From Numida meleagris (taxonomy: Eukaryota; Chordata; Aves; Galliformes; Numididae), in the NCBI RefSeq assembly GCF_002078875.1, contig NC_034412.1:78668041-78732040 (forward strand): a DNA stretch of 64,000 bases. Direction: 5' to 3'. Below are positions 22,106 through 35,100 of the stretch, in pieces; position 1 is the stretch's first letter; every line of letters starts with the position of its first letter. The translations under genes and the position numbers were made by a program. The notes beneath the pieces are model-generated. The model made no database searches, was not told where the DNA came from, and was given only the letters and a program-made list of their open reading frames with translations.

Positions 22106-23137
22106 CCTATGAGTTACCTGTGTTGAATTAGCAAAAGAAGGCATTTAGAATCCAATACCACATCAACATTTATCTCGGTTTTTATGCACTTCCATTATTG
22201 CTTTTTCTGCTTTGATCTTCTTATTACTCAGCAAATATAGAATTCATGATAATTATTCTCATATTTTTCTGAATGCAAAGCAACAAAATGTAAATATCGT
22301 TTCTTTGCTCGCTAAAGTACAGAAGAAATCCACTTATAGTCCTCTCAGATGCATGTGATTTTACCATTTGTGACAGAAATTTTGTTAGTCATTAACCACT
22401 AGTTTAATCTTAGTATTTCACTGTAAGGCTGCAGACCAAATAAAATTCAGAAGCAGTTTCTGGATTAAGTTATTTTTAGAGTTACTGGGCTGTCTAGCAC
22501 TGCAAGGAATACTTATGTAATCAATGATGAAGCAATTTCCAGTGCCTGTTCACTGATCCTGTTTTAATGACAGACTTTAGAGGTTGTTTGTGTAGCCTAG
22601 AAGAGCTGCTAGGAGAGAACAATACTTCTCCTGACAAAGTATGTGCATTTACAAACTATTAATTCTGCTGAAACATATAACAAGAGTTCAGCACCCTAGT
22701 AGCATGGACTGTGTGTATCACAAAGAAATTCATTTCATTTATCCTTTAGGAAAATCTATGTTTTAAAGAGCTAACATCTCTTTCCTTTTCTCCAGAAAGT
22801 ATGTTTTCCAAACATTAACACAGCTCAGTATGTCTATTAATAACTAATTGAAACTGAATACTACACACATTTATTTGACCAAATGTATTTGAGTTTTTAG
22901 AAAAGGAGATAATAATGCTAGCTAAAGTACACATGGTTGTATACTTTAAACTCAGGACAGTTTATATAAAGAAAAATAAAGAGGAGGAAAAGTTTTCAAC
23001 CTCTAATAATATTTAGAGGTTACATTAAATAATACCTGATATTTATTCCTACAAGCTCTGAATGAGTTTTCCATTTTTAAACAAACAAGTAAAAAAAGAG
23101 GGGGGAAAAAAAGCCTGAAATAGTTCAAGACAAGCTA
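22106..23137. other. unique AT-rich spacer
   Basis: No gene or repeat recognised between the provirus and the next LTR. Confidence 0.5.
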
Positions 23138-23512
23138 TGTTGTAATAGGCGGTTGCAAGGATACGAGATGTAACGAGAAAGGCCCCTCCCCGAAGGAACA
23201 AGGACTAGTCGACCAAAGAATGTACCCGTGACGCAAGAAAAATGGCAAACTGAGATGATCCAATAAGCTACCTTTTGATATGTCAATAGATGGAAAATAC
23301 TGCTTCATGCTTCACTGCTACATGCCTCAGCAAAAATATCCAATCAGCATTAAGAGAGTAAGCTTTAGATGGCAATAGTGGATAACAAGTATTATAAAAG
23401 GAGTGCTACACCTTTGAATAAAAAAAGCTTTTCTTGCTGCTATTGTGTGTGTGTGTGTGTATGTGTGTTTTCAAGTGGTGCTGAAACCCGGGAACGAGTG
23501 AGTGTATTTTCA
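23138..23512 (+). mobile_element. solo LTR, alpharetrovirus-like, 6-bp target duplication
   Basis: It starts TGTTGTAATAGGCGG and ends GTATTTTCA, 375 bp, flanked by aagcta at 23132-23137 and 23513-23518. The first 60 bases follow the same pattern as the LTRs at 5690 and 11936, including gatgtaac and gaaaggcccctcccc. A TATA box (tataaaa, 23393-23399) and AATAAA (23417-23422) are present. A GT microsatellite lies after the poly(A) signal. The stretch at 23476-23493 resembles a tRNA-Phe primer site, but the target duplication places it inside the LTR. Confidence 0.9.
23444..23468. repeat. (GT)n microsatellite inside the LTR
   Basis: About eight uninterrupted TG units, one TA interruption, then three more. 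It lies downstream of the LTR poly(A) signal, so the insertion carried or grew the repeat. It is likely length-polymorphic. Confidence 0.9.
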
Positions 23513-23518
23513 AAGCTA

Positions 23519-25522
23519 TCAACAGGAAATAGGACTATCAGTTTTCAAGAGGATAAATAAGTCATGCTATCTGTTCAATTATAGATTTAGGGACCAGCTG
23601 ACTTTTCTTATGCTTTGAATAAGAGGTCACTGGACATATTATCCTAGCTGCACATAACAATTTGAGGCATTGTTTGTGAAGACATGCCTATGACATATGT
23701 GAAAATGAAAGCTGAAAAGTTAATGTCTGATCTGCTGTTTCTTCAATATGAAAAAAACTAGGCACTATAGAGTAATAACAAATAAAACTGGATTTGCACA
23801 TGGACAGTCATAATGTATGCCCTCTCATGCCTGCTTATTCTTATGCTTACATTCTACAATGTGAATGTATCATAGCTTAATATTCGAACAGTAGTGTTGC
23901 TTTATCCATGTTTTTCTGCTATGTCATTGTGACAACTGAGCAAGATCATTCATTGCCTAAGGGTAAGCCAAGATGTAGCTGAAGTATGGTATGATATAGA
24001 CCTACTTTAGTAGACTGTTTTTCACAAATACAATGACAAGAATTTATGTATGAACAAGTTATCAAATATCTTGACCTATGCTCTTAGGCTTAGACCTTTT
24101 TCAGTGATTTGTAGTAGTTTCTGTATGGGTGCTGCCTTCAACTTACAAAGGTGCTAAAGCGTCAGAGTAGTCTATGATAGTATGTAGAGGATATAGTAGA
24201 TGCAGAAATTTTGAAACCTTTTGCAGTGTATTTATTTTAGTTATGCTACATTCTACATCAGATTATAGATTTGCCTTACATCTTTTTTTATTTGTAACAA
24301 GGTATTATAATTTAACCAAAAAATCTCATGCAAAATGAAAGAAACAAGCACAGAATACTGTTACAGGGAGACGTAACTTGAATCAGTGTCAGTTTTCAAC
24401 AGAACTCTCAAACGTCTTCCACTCCAGCAAAGATTTTAATTTCCTAACCCTGTCTCTTTTGGTTTTAGAGCTGTTCCTATAGTGCTTGCAGTACTTTATT
24501 TTTTTCTGTAATGAAAAAAAATATATTGTTCAGAGACAGAGAAACTCTGAAGCTTTGTTGATCTCTCTTTCCTCAGAAAAAATCAGCTCCAGGCAAAGAC
24601 AAATCACAGAAAACTCTAAGTTTAACATTTCAAAAGTTACAGCAAATAAAAATAGTTTATTTAGATCCATAAATGTTATGCAGCCTTAACTGTGGTGATC
24701 ATTGTCATGTTTATATGTTTGACATTTTGAATAGCAAATGCCAAAAATTATGAAATGGAATTTTCATAAAATGTTTCATACAGATCTTTTTAAAAGTACT
24801 TTTTCACATAAAACATTTCTACTTTTTTGTAATGCTTCAACGTAGAAGTCTCATTTGAGCTCTTGTCTGACAGAAACAGAAAAGAAGAGGGAACTGAAAT
24901 AGCTGGAGGGTTGCCAACAGGGAAAAAGAAAATATTCAGTTGCATAGAATGGTTTATAAAGACAGACATGGCCAGGGAGAAAGTGATAATGGTGGTGTGA
25001 AGTATTCATTATTAAGATATATTCCTACTTTCCTGTATTCCTTCTTTTTCCCTATACATTTTTCTTTGCAGCCCCTCATTCAGTGTCCGTCTGTTGTTGT
25101 ATGCTCTACTGCTGTGTCACATTAATACATTTCCATTACTTTATCATTCTGTTTATCCTTTCTTCTCCTTATTGCTCCCAGAACTGAACCTCTTCATCAC
25201 TTCAAATGACGTTTCAGCACATCATCTCAGTCTCAAGATTACCTCAGGATCTCCTACCAATCTTTTCCACACCTTTACTACCAAACCTGGTTGTTCTTGC
25301 TCAGCATAAGGACTGTGTTTGATTTTCCTCCTGAAATTCTAGATCGTGGTTGCTGGAAACAGTGAAATCAAATAGTTTTAAAATTTGCCTTTTACCATGG
25401 ATTTCTTATCTATGTGTTTCTTTAGGTAAAAGAGATTTTCCTGGTAAAAGTAGAATACCTAGCATATGCAATAATCTGAGTACCAGAAATGAAATATTTT
25501 CTACTTGTGAAGTATGTAAGTA
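23519..25522. other. 2 kb unique AT-rich DNA
   Basis: No gene or repeat family recognised. A pyrimidine-rich stretch ending in ttctttgcag at about 25062-25071 resembles a splice acceptor, but no exon-like frame with matching donor could be defined after it. Confidence 0.45.
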
Positions 25523-25626
25523 GGGGGTCCTGGTGAATGCATGATTGTCCTAATGGTCACCAAGCTGTACATGAGCCAGCAATGCCCCTTGTGCCAAAAG
25601 GCTAACAGTGTCCTGGGCTGCATTAG

Positions 25627-25890
25627 AATCACAGAATCACCAAGGTTGGAAAAGACCTCCAGTCCAGTCCAACCGTCCACCTATCACCAATAGTTCTTAC
25701 TAAAACATGTCCCTCAAGACAATGTCTAGATGTTCCTCTAACACCTCCAGGGTCAGTGACTCCACCGCCTCCCTGGGCAGCCCATTCCGGTGCCTGACTA
25801 CTCTTTTGGAAAAGTAGTATTTCTTAATGTCCAACCTGAATCTCCCCTGGTGCAACTTGAGGCCACTCCCTCTCGTTCTATCACTAGTTA
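25627..25890 (-). mobile_element. CR1 3' fragment nested in the plus-strand CR1
   Basis: Minus-strand CR1 that begins with the reversed tail (aatcacagaatcaccaagg) and covers 3' untranslated sequence up to ctatcactagtta. It adjoins another CR1 tail on its right. Confidence 0.85.
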
Positions 25891-26201
25891 CAGAATCACA
25901 GAATTATAGGAGTTGGAAGGGACCTCTAGAGATCGAGTCCAGGCCCTGTACAGTAGGCTGCACAATAGGTGTCCAGGTGGGTCTTGAATATCTCCAGAGA
26001 AGGAGAATCCCCAACCCCCCGGGCAGCCTGTTCCAGTGCTCCGTCATCCTTACTGTGAAGAAGTTACTTTGCATATTGGTGTGGAACTTCCTATGCTCAA
26101 GTTTATGGCTTTTTCCCCTTGTGCTGAAGAAGAACACGCTGCTTATTATCCTTTATCATCTTTGCCAGCTTCAGCTCCGGGTGAGCTTTAGCCTTCCTTG
26201 T
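25891..26201 (-). mobile_element. second nested CR1 fragment(s)
   Basis: A new reversed CR1 tail and start (cagaatcacagaattatagg, then ttggaagggacctctagag) shows this is a separate copy from a different subfamily. From about 26140 the sequence changes to a CR1 ORF-like part (ttgccagcttcagctccgg), which may be a third fragment or an internal deletion. It stops at an A tract. Confidence 0.75.
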
Positions 26202-26220
26202 AAAAAAAAAAAAAAAAAAA
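26202..26220. repeat. A19 homopolymer
   Basis: Nineteen A residues at the right end of the nested CR1 block. CR1 does not end in poly(A), so this may be independent slippage or mark another insertion. Confidence 0.9.
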
Positions 26221-26472
26221 GACAAATCCAAGCTCTTCAGTTTTGCCCAGTGACAGAACAAAAGGTAATGAGCATGAACTAAAACACAGGAGGTTCCATC
26301 AGGAAATGCATTTTCACTGTAAGGCTGAAGTCATTTAAGTCCTTGGAGACATTTGAAAGCCACCCAGATATGGTTCTTTTCAGTCTATTCTAGATGACTG
26401 CTTGAGCATTGCAGCTGGGCAAAATGACCTCCAGGGCTGCCTTTCACCCTCAACCACTCTGTGAATCTGTGA

Positions 26473-26884
26473 CATAGCAGAAGGTGAAACAAATGAACAG
26501 ACAAACAAACCACCTCCATTTAAATAGCAGATCATATTCAGAGTAAAGCATTGTTACAAATAGAGATTCTTCAGTTTTTCCTCTATGTGCATATTATTTA
26601 GATGTGGCAATGTGACTTAGTGTCTTAGTATCCAGCATATTTGATTACAATTTCAGGTTAAGGGAAGATTATGGTTAGTGATGGAAAGAGGACAACAGTA
26701 TGTTACATGGAGGCATAGGTGTATATTAGCTTAGCAATTTAGCTGCTATATATTAATAGGGTGGACATCTGCTGTTTAATAATTTTTTTCTTCCCTAGCA
26801 GTAGGTCATGGCTTACTCACCAGAAACTGGAGAACATAAGAATTAATTTTTTTTTTTTTCCAGAAGTGAAAAATTTTATATTCA
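26473..26884. other. unique spacer
   Basis: About 410 bp without recognised features, between two CR1 copies. Confidence 0.5.
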
Positions 26885-27488
26885 GCCACCCTCAAGAGGG
26901 GTGACCATCAGGGTGAGGGAGGTGATTGTCTCCTTCTGCTCTGCCATTGTGAGACCCCATCTGCAGTACTGCATCCAGGTCTGGCATCCCCAGCACAACG
27001 AAGATGTGGAACTGTTGGAGGAGGTTTAGAGGTGGCCTACAAAGATGATCAGGAGGCTGAAGCACCTCTTCTATGAAGAAAGGCTGAGAGAGCTGCGCTT
27101 GTTTTGCCTGGAGAAGGCTGCATGGAGACCTCATTGCAGCCATCCAGTACTTGAAGGGAGCTTATAAACAGGAGGAAGAGAGACTTTTTTACACAGTCTG
27201 ATCATGATTGGATGCCCTTTAAACTGAAAGATGGGAGATTTATGTCAGATAATAGGTGTTAGGATTTAGGTTAAAATTCTTTACTCAGCTGGTGATGAGA
27301 CACTGGAACAGGTTGCCCAGAGAAACTGTGGATGCCCCATCCCTGAAGATGTTCAAGGCCAGCTTGGATGAGGCCCTGGGCAGTCTAATCTAGTGGATGA
27401 CAAGTCTCCCCGCTGCGAGGGTGTTGGAACTAGATGATCTTTGAGATCCCTTCCAAAATAAGCCATTCTGTGATTCTGTGATGCTGTG
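26885..27488 (+). mobile_element. CR1 LINE, 5'-truncated
   Basis: Starts within the end of ORF2 (gtgagaccccatctgcag, cctggagaaggctgcatgg) and runs through the 3' region to a clean tail, gccattctgtgattctgtga. The minus-strand frame across it is a shadow. The moderate number of differences from other copies suggests middle age. Confidence 0.93.
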
Positions 27489-28599
27489 TCTCTGGGGGTG
27501 AAAAGTTATTCTCGTTCACCTAGGACATACTTGGACAAGGGACAATTCCTCTAGATTATTCTTCTCTTTTCATTACTGCTTGTAACTCAACAAGCATCCT
27601 AACTCCACTGAAAGGTTTTCAGATTATTGAAAACCAGGGCAGAATCTGGAAAATTTTTTGACCTATAATATGAATTCATTGGTATTATTAGAAGTATTCA
27701 ATTAGAATATTTATAATAGCTCATTCATTATTCCCAGGGGAAACAAACTTGAAAAACATATTTGTTATCGTTGTGATAAAGTGTCATTAAGTTATCCAAA
27801 AAGCTCTGCATAATTGATATGGAGGTAAATAAATGCAAAAATGATACAGGATACATGAATTATACATATTGGATTCATATGTAGAGTTTCTTATTGAATG
27901 TATTTGCTGTTTGTGGTGCTGACTTCTCTGAATTTTTAACTACGCATGGAGATGAGCAATGCTGTTTAGCACTGTGTTAAGTACATTCTCAACTCTAGCT
28001 CAAATAGCTCTGTGAGGATAAATAGTGCCTGGAAGATGTCCAAATTTAGAGCAGTAGCTGATAATTTTCTTACTTATAAATGAAGGTAGGTGAATTATAA
28101 AAGGGACAAATATTTACAAACACAGCCTTGAATTTTATAAAGAATTTTGCTCTCTGTGCATGCCCTATTACTTTCCATATGTGAAAAATACCAGTAGAAT
28201 AGAAAACTGTTTGTTTTGACCCATTTATTCTTGGAATGAGATTCTCAAGTTCAATATCTTCTACATGCAAGACAAAAAGATCTTTTTGCTCACTTTATGT
28301 TGAGCATAGTGGAAAGTTGTAATGGGAAAATGCAAAAGAAAGAATATTCAAATTTAATTACGTGTGACCACAACTTTCACAGCTGAATTATAAGAACTGG
28401 ATTTTTAATAAAGTTTCCAAACACAGTTGCTTGTAATGTGTGTAAGATATTGTGTGACTGGCCTATAGTTTTATAGTGCACCCTCCAGTTGGTATGTTAA
28501 TAAATATGATTTGTGATAAGTCAATCTGGATTTAGAAGTATTAATAGCTGTTGAAAAGTCAAATAACGGTTTCCATACTTTTTCCCCTTTAGACCACTC
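27489..28599. other. unique AT-rich spacer
   Basis: No gene or repeat family recognised. Confidence 0.5.
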
Positions 28600-29106
28600 T
28601 TGACTACTCCCCTACCCGGAGTACTGCATTCAGGTGTGGATCTTCCAGCAGAAAAAGAGCACAATCCTGTTAGAGCAGGTCCAGCAGAGGATCATTACAA
28701 TAATTAGAGGCCTGGAGCACCTCTCCTATGAAGAAAGTCTGAGGGAGCTGGGCTTGTTTGGACTTGAGAACAGAAGGCAGCTGTAAATAGCCTTTCAGTA
28801 CCTAATGGGAGCCTACAGAAAAGATGGAGAGGGAGCCTTTATCAAGGAGTGTAGTTATAAGGCAAGTAAAACTTTCAAACTAAAAGAGATTTAGATCAGA
28901 TATTTGGAAGAAATTCTTTGCTATGAGGATGGTGAGGCATTGTATAGATTGCCTGGAGAAGTTGTGGATGCAGGTGTTTAAGGCCAAATTGGATGGGGCT
29001 CTGAGCAACCTGGTCTAGTGAATGTATCTCTACCCAAGGCAGAGGGCTTGGTCTTGACAATCTTTAAAACCCTTTCCAGCCCCAAACATTCTAGGACTTT
29101 ATGATT
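28600..29106 (+). mobile_element. CR1 LINE, 5'-truncated, older copy
   Basis: Shares the CR1 blocks cggagtactgcattcaggt, ctggagcacctctcctatga and tggtctagtgaatg with other copies, with many small changes. The tail is reduced to ttctaggactttatgat. Confidence 0.9.
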
Positions 29107-32100
29107 TTGTTTTCCCTCCTTCTCTTTCTTTCTTTCTTTTCAAAAGTATGTATACATTTTATTTTAATAGTTGAAAATATCACTTGTGTGTATTTCACAC
29201 AACTTTGTCTAATAAATCATTTTTTCTATATTTTTCTAAGACCAGGTAAAGTGATTGAAGAGGTACAAACTAAAAATATCTCAGCTGCCCAAGAAGTGTA
29301 AGAAGCTCTTGTATGATCAAAAGCACCTCTTTATTCTTTTTTTTTTCCCTCAGAACAGCAGTTACAGTTTAATAACAATACCACCCATAGCAAGTCTCAT
29401 TTACTTTAAATATTTGGTTTGTCAGCAAGGATTCTAACAAGTTTCTACATACCTGAATTAGAAAACCTTTTTTTTTTTCTCAGCAGTTATTGCCAGTTAT
29501 TGAAAGTTTTTTTTTTTTTAGTTTTCATTTTTTATTGTTTAGAAGATAAAAATAGTGTAAAAATGTTACTTTCCAATCTATGACATATCAAAAGCAATAC
29601 AATAGGACAAATATCAAAAAGGAATATCATGAGAAATATAAAAATATGAAGATGCATATGTTTTACTTTATAGCTTGGGAAGAAGCGTTTTTTCTCTGTT
29701 TTGGAAAAGAATGACTGAGGAAAAAAAATGAATGGACAAAGCAGGTGGCAAGTTAAAAGGAAACACAAAATAACAATATTTTCAGACTTACATTGTCAGA
29801 ATAACTTTACTGAGACCATGTGGTGTGTGTTCATGAGAGACAGAGAGACAGGACAGAAATGGAAAAGGAGAAGATTAAAGTTAATTTGATGTTTTTTGCC
29901 ATAATTCCTTAGAGCTTCAAGGGCAGTATTTACAGTGAGAAGATACTGAGGTGATGAGCATAAGTATGTCCTTAGAAAAAATCTCTAGGACCGTAGTTAC
30001 ATTTTTGTCTGGTGTTGTTAATTTCCACCCATGAAGGATTATAACTGATTGCTGGTGTAAGGTAAAAAAGCAACTGAGAAGCTTAACCCCATCCATCTCT
30101 GTCTCCTCTGAGAAGATTTCTACCAGAAATACCAGCAGATGTCAAATTTCACATGGTAATTATGAATTGCAATTTAGGAGAAGTCAGCAAAAGGGATTCC
30201 TTAAGCTGTTTTCATACTTAATACTTCATGGTAGGCAAAACACACTCTGACACATTTACCTTAATAAAGAAAGGACGTATTTTTCTGAAGTGAACGCAAT
30301 TTTACCTTGACAGATACAAATGCTCATTTCATCCCTAGATGTTACACTCAGTATCTTGTTATGAGAAAAAACAGGAAGTTCTTATGTGAGGAAAAGAAAT
30401 CGTTATTATAACGCAAATCTTAGAAGTCTAATGTGCATTCCTTAAAAGGAACTTAGTACTAACAGTTTTTTAGCTTCACCATCTAGAAGATTTGGGGCCA
30501 TTTTTGCACTCTTTCTCAAATGTTTTTACATCTTGCTTTTTTTCTGTTGATCTTCAAGTTCATGTTACATCCAAATTCACCATACATGGAGCATTTTGTG
30601 TATGTTTAATTCTTTTTCCTTATTCTTTGTGCTACCTTGAAACTTCTTCTGTCCTGCCACAGGTTTGACCATGGGCAAATTTTTTATAGCAATGGGGCTT
30701 CCAGTTCCAGGCCTTCACTTTGCACTGAATAACTACATATTACTACTGTCTAAAACCCAAGGCCTTGGCCTTCCTAACTCACTCTTACACCTGAGGTGTC
30801 TTACAACTGATGGCAATGCTGCACTTAGTTTTGCAGGGCATTTGTTTCAAGTTGTACAAGACTTTTATTCATGTTTTCATAAGTAAGGGTGACTACAAGT
30901 ACAGTGAGGTTTGCAGTTTTCATCTTTTTTATTGAAAACTGGAGTCTTTTTTGACTAAAACTCTATTTTCTCTGTTTCAGAGCAAGATAGATTGTAAATC
31001 TCCTTTCATGTTTTTCTGTCAGAAGTACTGATGATGAAAGACAGTTACACTGTGAACAATCTATTCAGGCTTCATTAATAGGTTGCACTTAAATCAGGTA
31101 ATACACTGTATTTGAAAGACATTGGCTCCATGATTCGTAAATTTTGAGAAAATATGATATCAATGTGTCTGACAAAATAATTTTAGTTATCCGTTTTTTA
31201 TGAGCATGTCAGTGGATTGCATATCAGGACACATACTGTTAAAGTTTTAAAAGTGATTAACAAGAATTGCAAAGTTGATAATTATGTTCAGACGTATTTA
31301 ATAATACATAGTAATGTGCTTATATGTGCATAAATTGCAGAAAGCAAAAACTGCGGAAAAATAGTGGTACTTTGTGTTAGCTTTACAGTCACAAGCAACT
31401 ATTTTCATCAGGCTCTGATGTATGCATACTTTTAGTTGGAAAAGCAACAACTTTGTTCATACATCACCTATTAGATTATTACAAACAAGCATCTAAATAT
31501 ACTCTTGCATATTCAATTTCCTTGCCACCAAACCTTTTAGAGACTTAACTGCAAATTCAAGAAATCCTGATATATGAACTCCTACACTTACAACACAAAT
31601 TCTGCAAAGAAACCTATGGCATGATTTTACATATTCCTCCAATTAAAAATTGCACTAAAACCTAGCATTTATTTCTTTCCTTTCAACAATTTCTAAGAGG
31701 TTATTAAAACCACAGATTGTATTTGAAGAAAGAATGCAGTCACTAGGATTCATTTTACTATCAAATAAGACAATGTATTTCCAGAAGTGTTTTAATGAGT
31801 AATACTAGTCCAAATTTACTTGGAGCATGGAGGTAGTTACCTACACATTTTTGTTGACAATATTTCAGGAGAAAGCTGAGAAAAGGTAAATGCAGCAAAT
31901 TTTAAATTTAAGTCTGAAAGGAAATAAAAAATCTCACTCTGTAGCAAATATAGAGAAGGGAGTATTCAATGGCAATCCAGAATGCTTCTACAGTAAAATG
32001 GGAGCTATTTAAAATACACGTATGAGACATTCTAACAAGTGTTTGAAACAGGAAAGTACTGAATCTGTTCTATTTCTGGGCCCATTAAACTGATGGAAGT

Positions 32101-35100
32101 TTTTAACTATCATAACTTTAGATATATTACCTTCATTGTAGATGAAATATAATATTTCATAACATCATATATAATAGTATTACTGCAGCATACTAAAGTA
32201 GGGGGAAAAGATGGCAAAAAATATTAGAATTTCCATTTGACATGAATTTCAAAGAAAAAAGTCCCTATTTAAGAGTGGAAAGTCTTATTTAAACTCAGAG
32301 GCAGATGACCAAAACTCAGTGTTTTAAGATTCCATACTTTGTTCTGATCTAAAACTTGTATGCATTCTTGAAATGGATGTGTGATATCTTTAATGTAATT
32401 CAAAGTTTCTTCATCTTGAAATCATCTGATCTGAAATGTTTTAAAAAAGTGAAACGAACATTTCTTGCCTTAAAGTATTTTAAGTTGTTAACTCCTTTTG
32501 AAACTCAGATCTGGTCATAGGTGAAGAGAGAGTGAGCTGATGAATTTGCTTGAACAAAGTTTATTTCAGCAAAAAGTATTTAGTTTAGAAGCTGGCTAGG
32601 AAAAGTTCACTATGTGTGTTTTATTAAAAATGGGAAAAAGGAGGTATATAGCTGTAATTCTGTATCTTCTCAAAATGTTAACCTTGAAAAACACTGCTCA
32701 GCTATGTGAACTTACTTATACCTCACCCTGGTCAGAGCACAGACTCCTGTGAGATAAGTATTTCTCCACAGTAGCTTCCTCCAGGACTTGATCTCTCAGG
32801 CTTTCTGAAAACACCTCTAACTTTTGCAGTTGTACAAGGCTTCTTCCAAAAAGAAAGTGTAACATTTGTTTCCCTATAAAAGAGTAGCCAAGAGAGGGGT
32901 GCTATCTTTTTATATAATACTACTGATAGTGTTTTCCCTCTACTCAGTTTCAGTTCCTTTTTATTTCTGAGGGAGTTCAAGTCCACAGCTTTCATCTCCC
33001 TGGAGAGTTTTCCAAACTCAGTGTTACAGACAGCTCTGAAATGGAGAGATATTCTCTGTCTATGCTAAAATTGCACTATAGGGAGTAAAAATAAATTGAG
33101 AATTATTAGAAATAAAGGGACCATTCAGGCAGTGCCCAGATGAAGTGATTTTTTTTTTTATGCTGTAGCTAGGTTGTAGCCCCAGATCTTTCAAAAAAAG
33201 TTTAATACAAACACAGGAGCATTATTTGAAGAACTATAATTAGAAAACTAATTCTGAGTTCGGTGTCTCAACCAGCATACTGCATTCTTTTTCTGGCTTC
33301 ATTTTGCTTTATTTTCCTCTCATTGGTTAGTAAGTCTTGACTGTTTCCTATATAATCACATAGCTTTGGTGGTGGAGGAAATAAATCTAATTTATTAGTT
33401 GAGAAAAGTGTCATAATAAAGGTAGAGTGATAACTAGACTGGAAAGAAATGTATGCTTGAAATGCCACAGGCAGAGGATGATGTTAGACTTGTCTTTCTG
33501 ACTTTCTGCGTATGCATTCTAAAGAGTGGAAAATTTTCCACTGGAAATTGAAACACCAGCTTCACACAGAAATTTAAAAAAAGAAAAAAGTAACACTGTC
33601 CATAAGAATTGCTGGTCTGTGGGTATTTTTGGAACAATTGCCCCCTCCTTCCAGGCTTGTTGGGAGGTTTCAGGGCTGATACTATCTCAAAATCTAATCT
33701 GCAGCTAAGCATTCTTCTAGATTGCTAAATTCTACTAAAGATGACCATAGATTATTTTCTGTACAGGCTGCTTAAGACTCTCTTGTGAAGAGGTCTTTCT
33801 ACTTACGCTCTCAGTCAAAGCTGGCAGACCTTTCAGGGGCACCTTGGATTTGTCCACCTGGAAAAATGCAGACAGAATTGAACGTAAGGATTCACTTTGT
33901 TCCTGAAAGTTATGCAATCAGATGTGTACAGTATAAATGTGCTTATGCTAATATAGCAAGGCTTTTTATATTGTATTACACTGATACAGTTGTACTCTTC
34001 TCAGTACTTTTGTATGCGATATGGGCATTGTATGTTCAGAAGACCTCCATTCCAAACCACTGCATATTTCTTTAATCATACAGGTACTTTCCCTTTGCCT
34101 GCTTAAATGGCAGAATTGCAGAAGCAAATTAATTAGAATTCACAAAAACCTCTTCTTTCCCAATATTTTTTTAATCATGGAACTATAATAGTTTTCTGGG
34201 TTATTTTTTTCATGATCAAAATTGAATTGAAGGAGCAAATAATGTTTTCTCAAAATGTTAAGTAAATTTGTAACATAAAACATCTTTAAGGAAGACATTC
34301 CATACATCTTACCAATTAGCTTATTACTATGAAAATATTCCTACAATTAACAGAACATCATACATTCTATGAACAAGCTCTACATAAAAATGTGTTGCTG
34401 AGAGGAAATGTAATATTCTTTAATACGACAGCAGAACTATAAAATTAGAAGTAAAATTTCCAAAGTTTGAGGAAAAAAATAGTAAATATATTAGATAAAA
34501 TATATATAGTAAGTGAAAGCTGTATGCACAGAGCTCAAAATGTGTTAAAGGGTCATTGTAGTTACCTACCAGATGTCCTTGTAGTCTCTGTCTCACGTGA
34601 GTATCGTGTGCAAACCATTTCATGCAGTCTAAATAAAAGATTTTAAGGAACCATCAGTACATTTGGACTTTAAATTTATGTGCTTTCTATGCAGATATAC
34701 ATGTCATATATTGCTTATATGTAATAAATCCCAATAAAGATGACTTTTGGACATCTCTGGTCAAAGGGCACAGACTTTGGATTAAACACTGTGCAGGTTC
34801 TTAGGATGATTTGGGATTGCCATGGCCTGAACTGATTTCAGTTTGGCTAAACAGTTGACTGCTAGCCAAGTGACCACTATCTCATCTGTATGAGCTGAAA
34901 CTTTCTGAATGTCAGCTGTGATAAATCTATGACTCACCAAGGTAGAAACTGAACAGCAAACAATATTGTTGCAGCCAGGGAGGTTACTGTCAAGTTTCTA
35001 AACCGTGGCTGGGAACAAGTACAAAGGAGATTAACTATGATTAGAGAAGGTGTAAAAATAGTCCCAAGTGGACCCTCATCCTGAAGAGGCAGAAAGTCCC

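Larger units (their letters stand above)
25523..26472 (+). mobile_element. CR1 LINE interrupted by later CR1 insertions
   Basis: The left part (25523-25626) is plus-strand CR1 from the region with catgagccagcaatgcccc and ctgggctgcattaga. The right part (about 26235-26472) is the plus-strand 3' region, with tttgcccagtgacag, aaacacaggaggttcc and the tail near ctgtgaatctgtga. Between them lie minus-strand CR1 pieces. The host element is therefore older than those insertions. Exact junctions are approximate. Confidence 0.85.

Noticed and set aside
23476..23493. Primer-binding site of a larger provirus
   Set aside because: The hexamer duplication aagcta places the LTR end at 23512, so the motif lies inside the LTR and no internal region follows.
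25062..25309. Pyrimidine tract and CAG followed by an open frame, as an exon
   Set aside because: No convincing splice donor, codon pattern or recognisable protein follows; single acceptor-like signals are common by chance.
26202..26220. A19 run as the tail of a processed pseudogene
   Set aside because: The sequence before it is CR1, which does not end in poly(A), and no gene-derived sequence is recognisable.
33785..34075. 96-codon frame as a host gene
   Set aside because: Low-complexity chance frame in AT-rich DNA with no domain, exon signals or neighbours in support.
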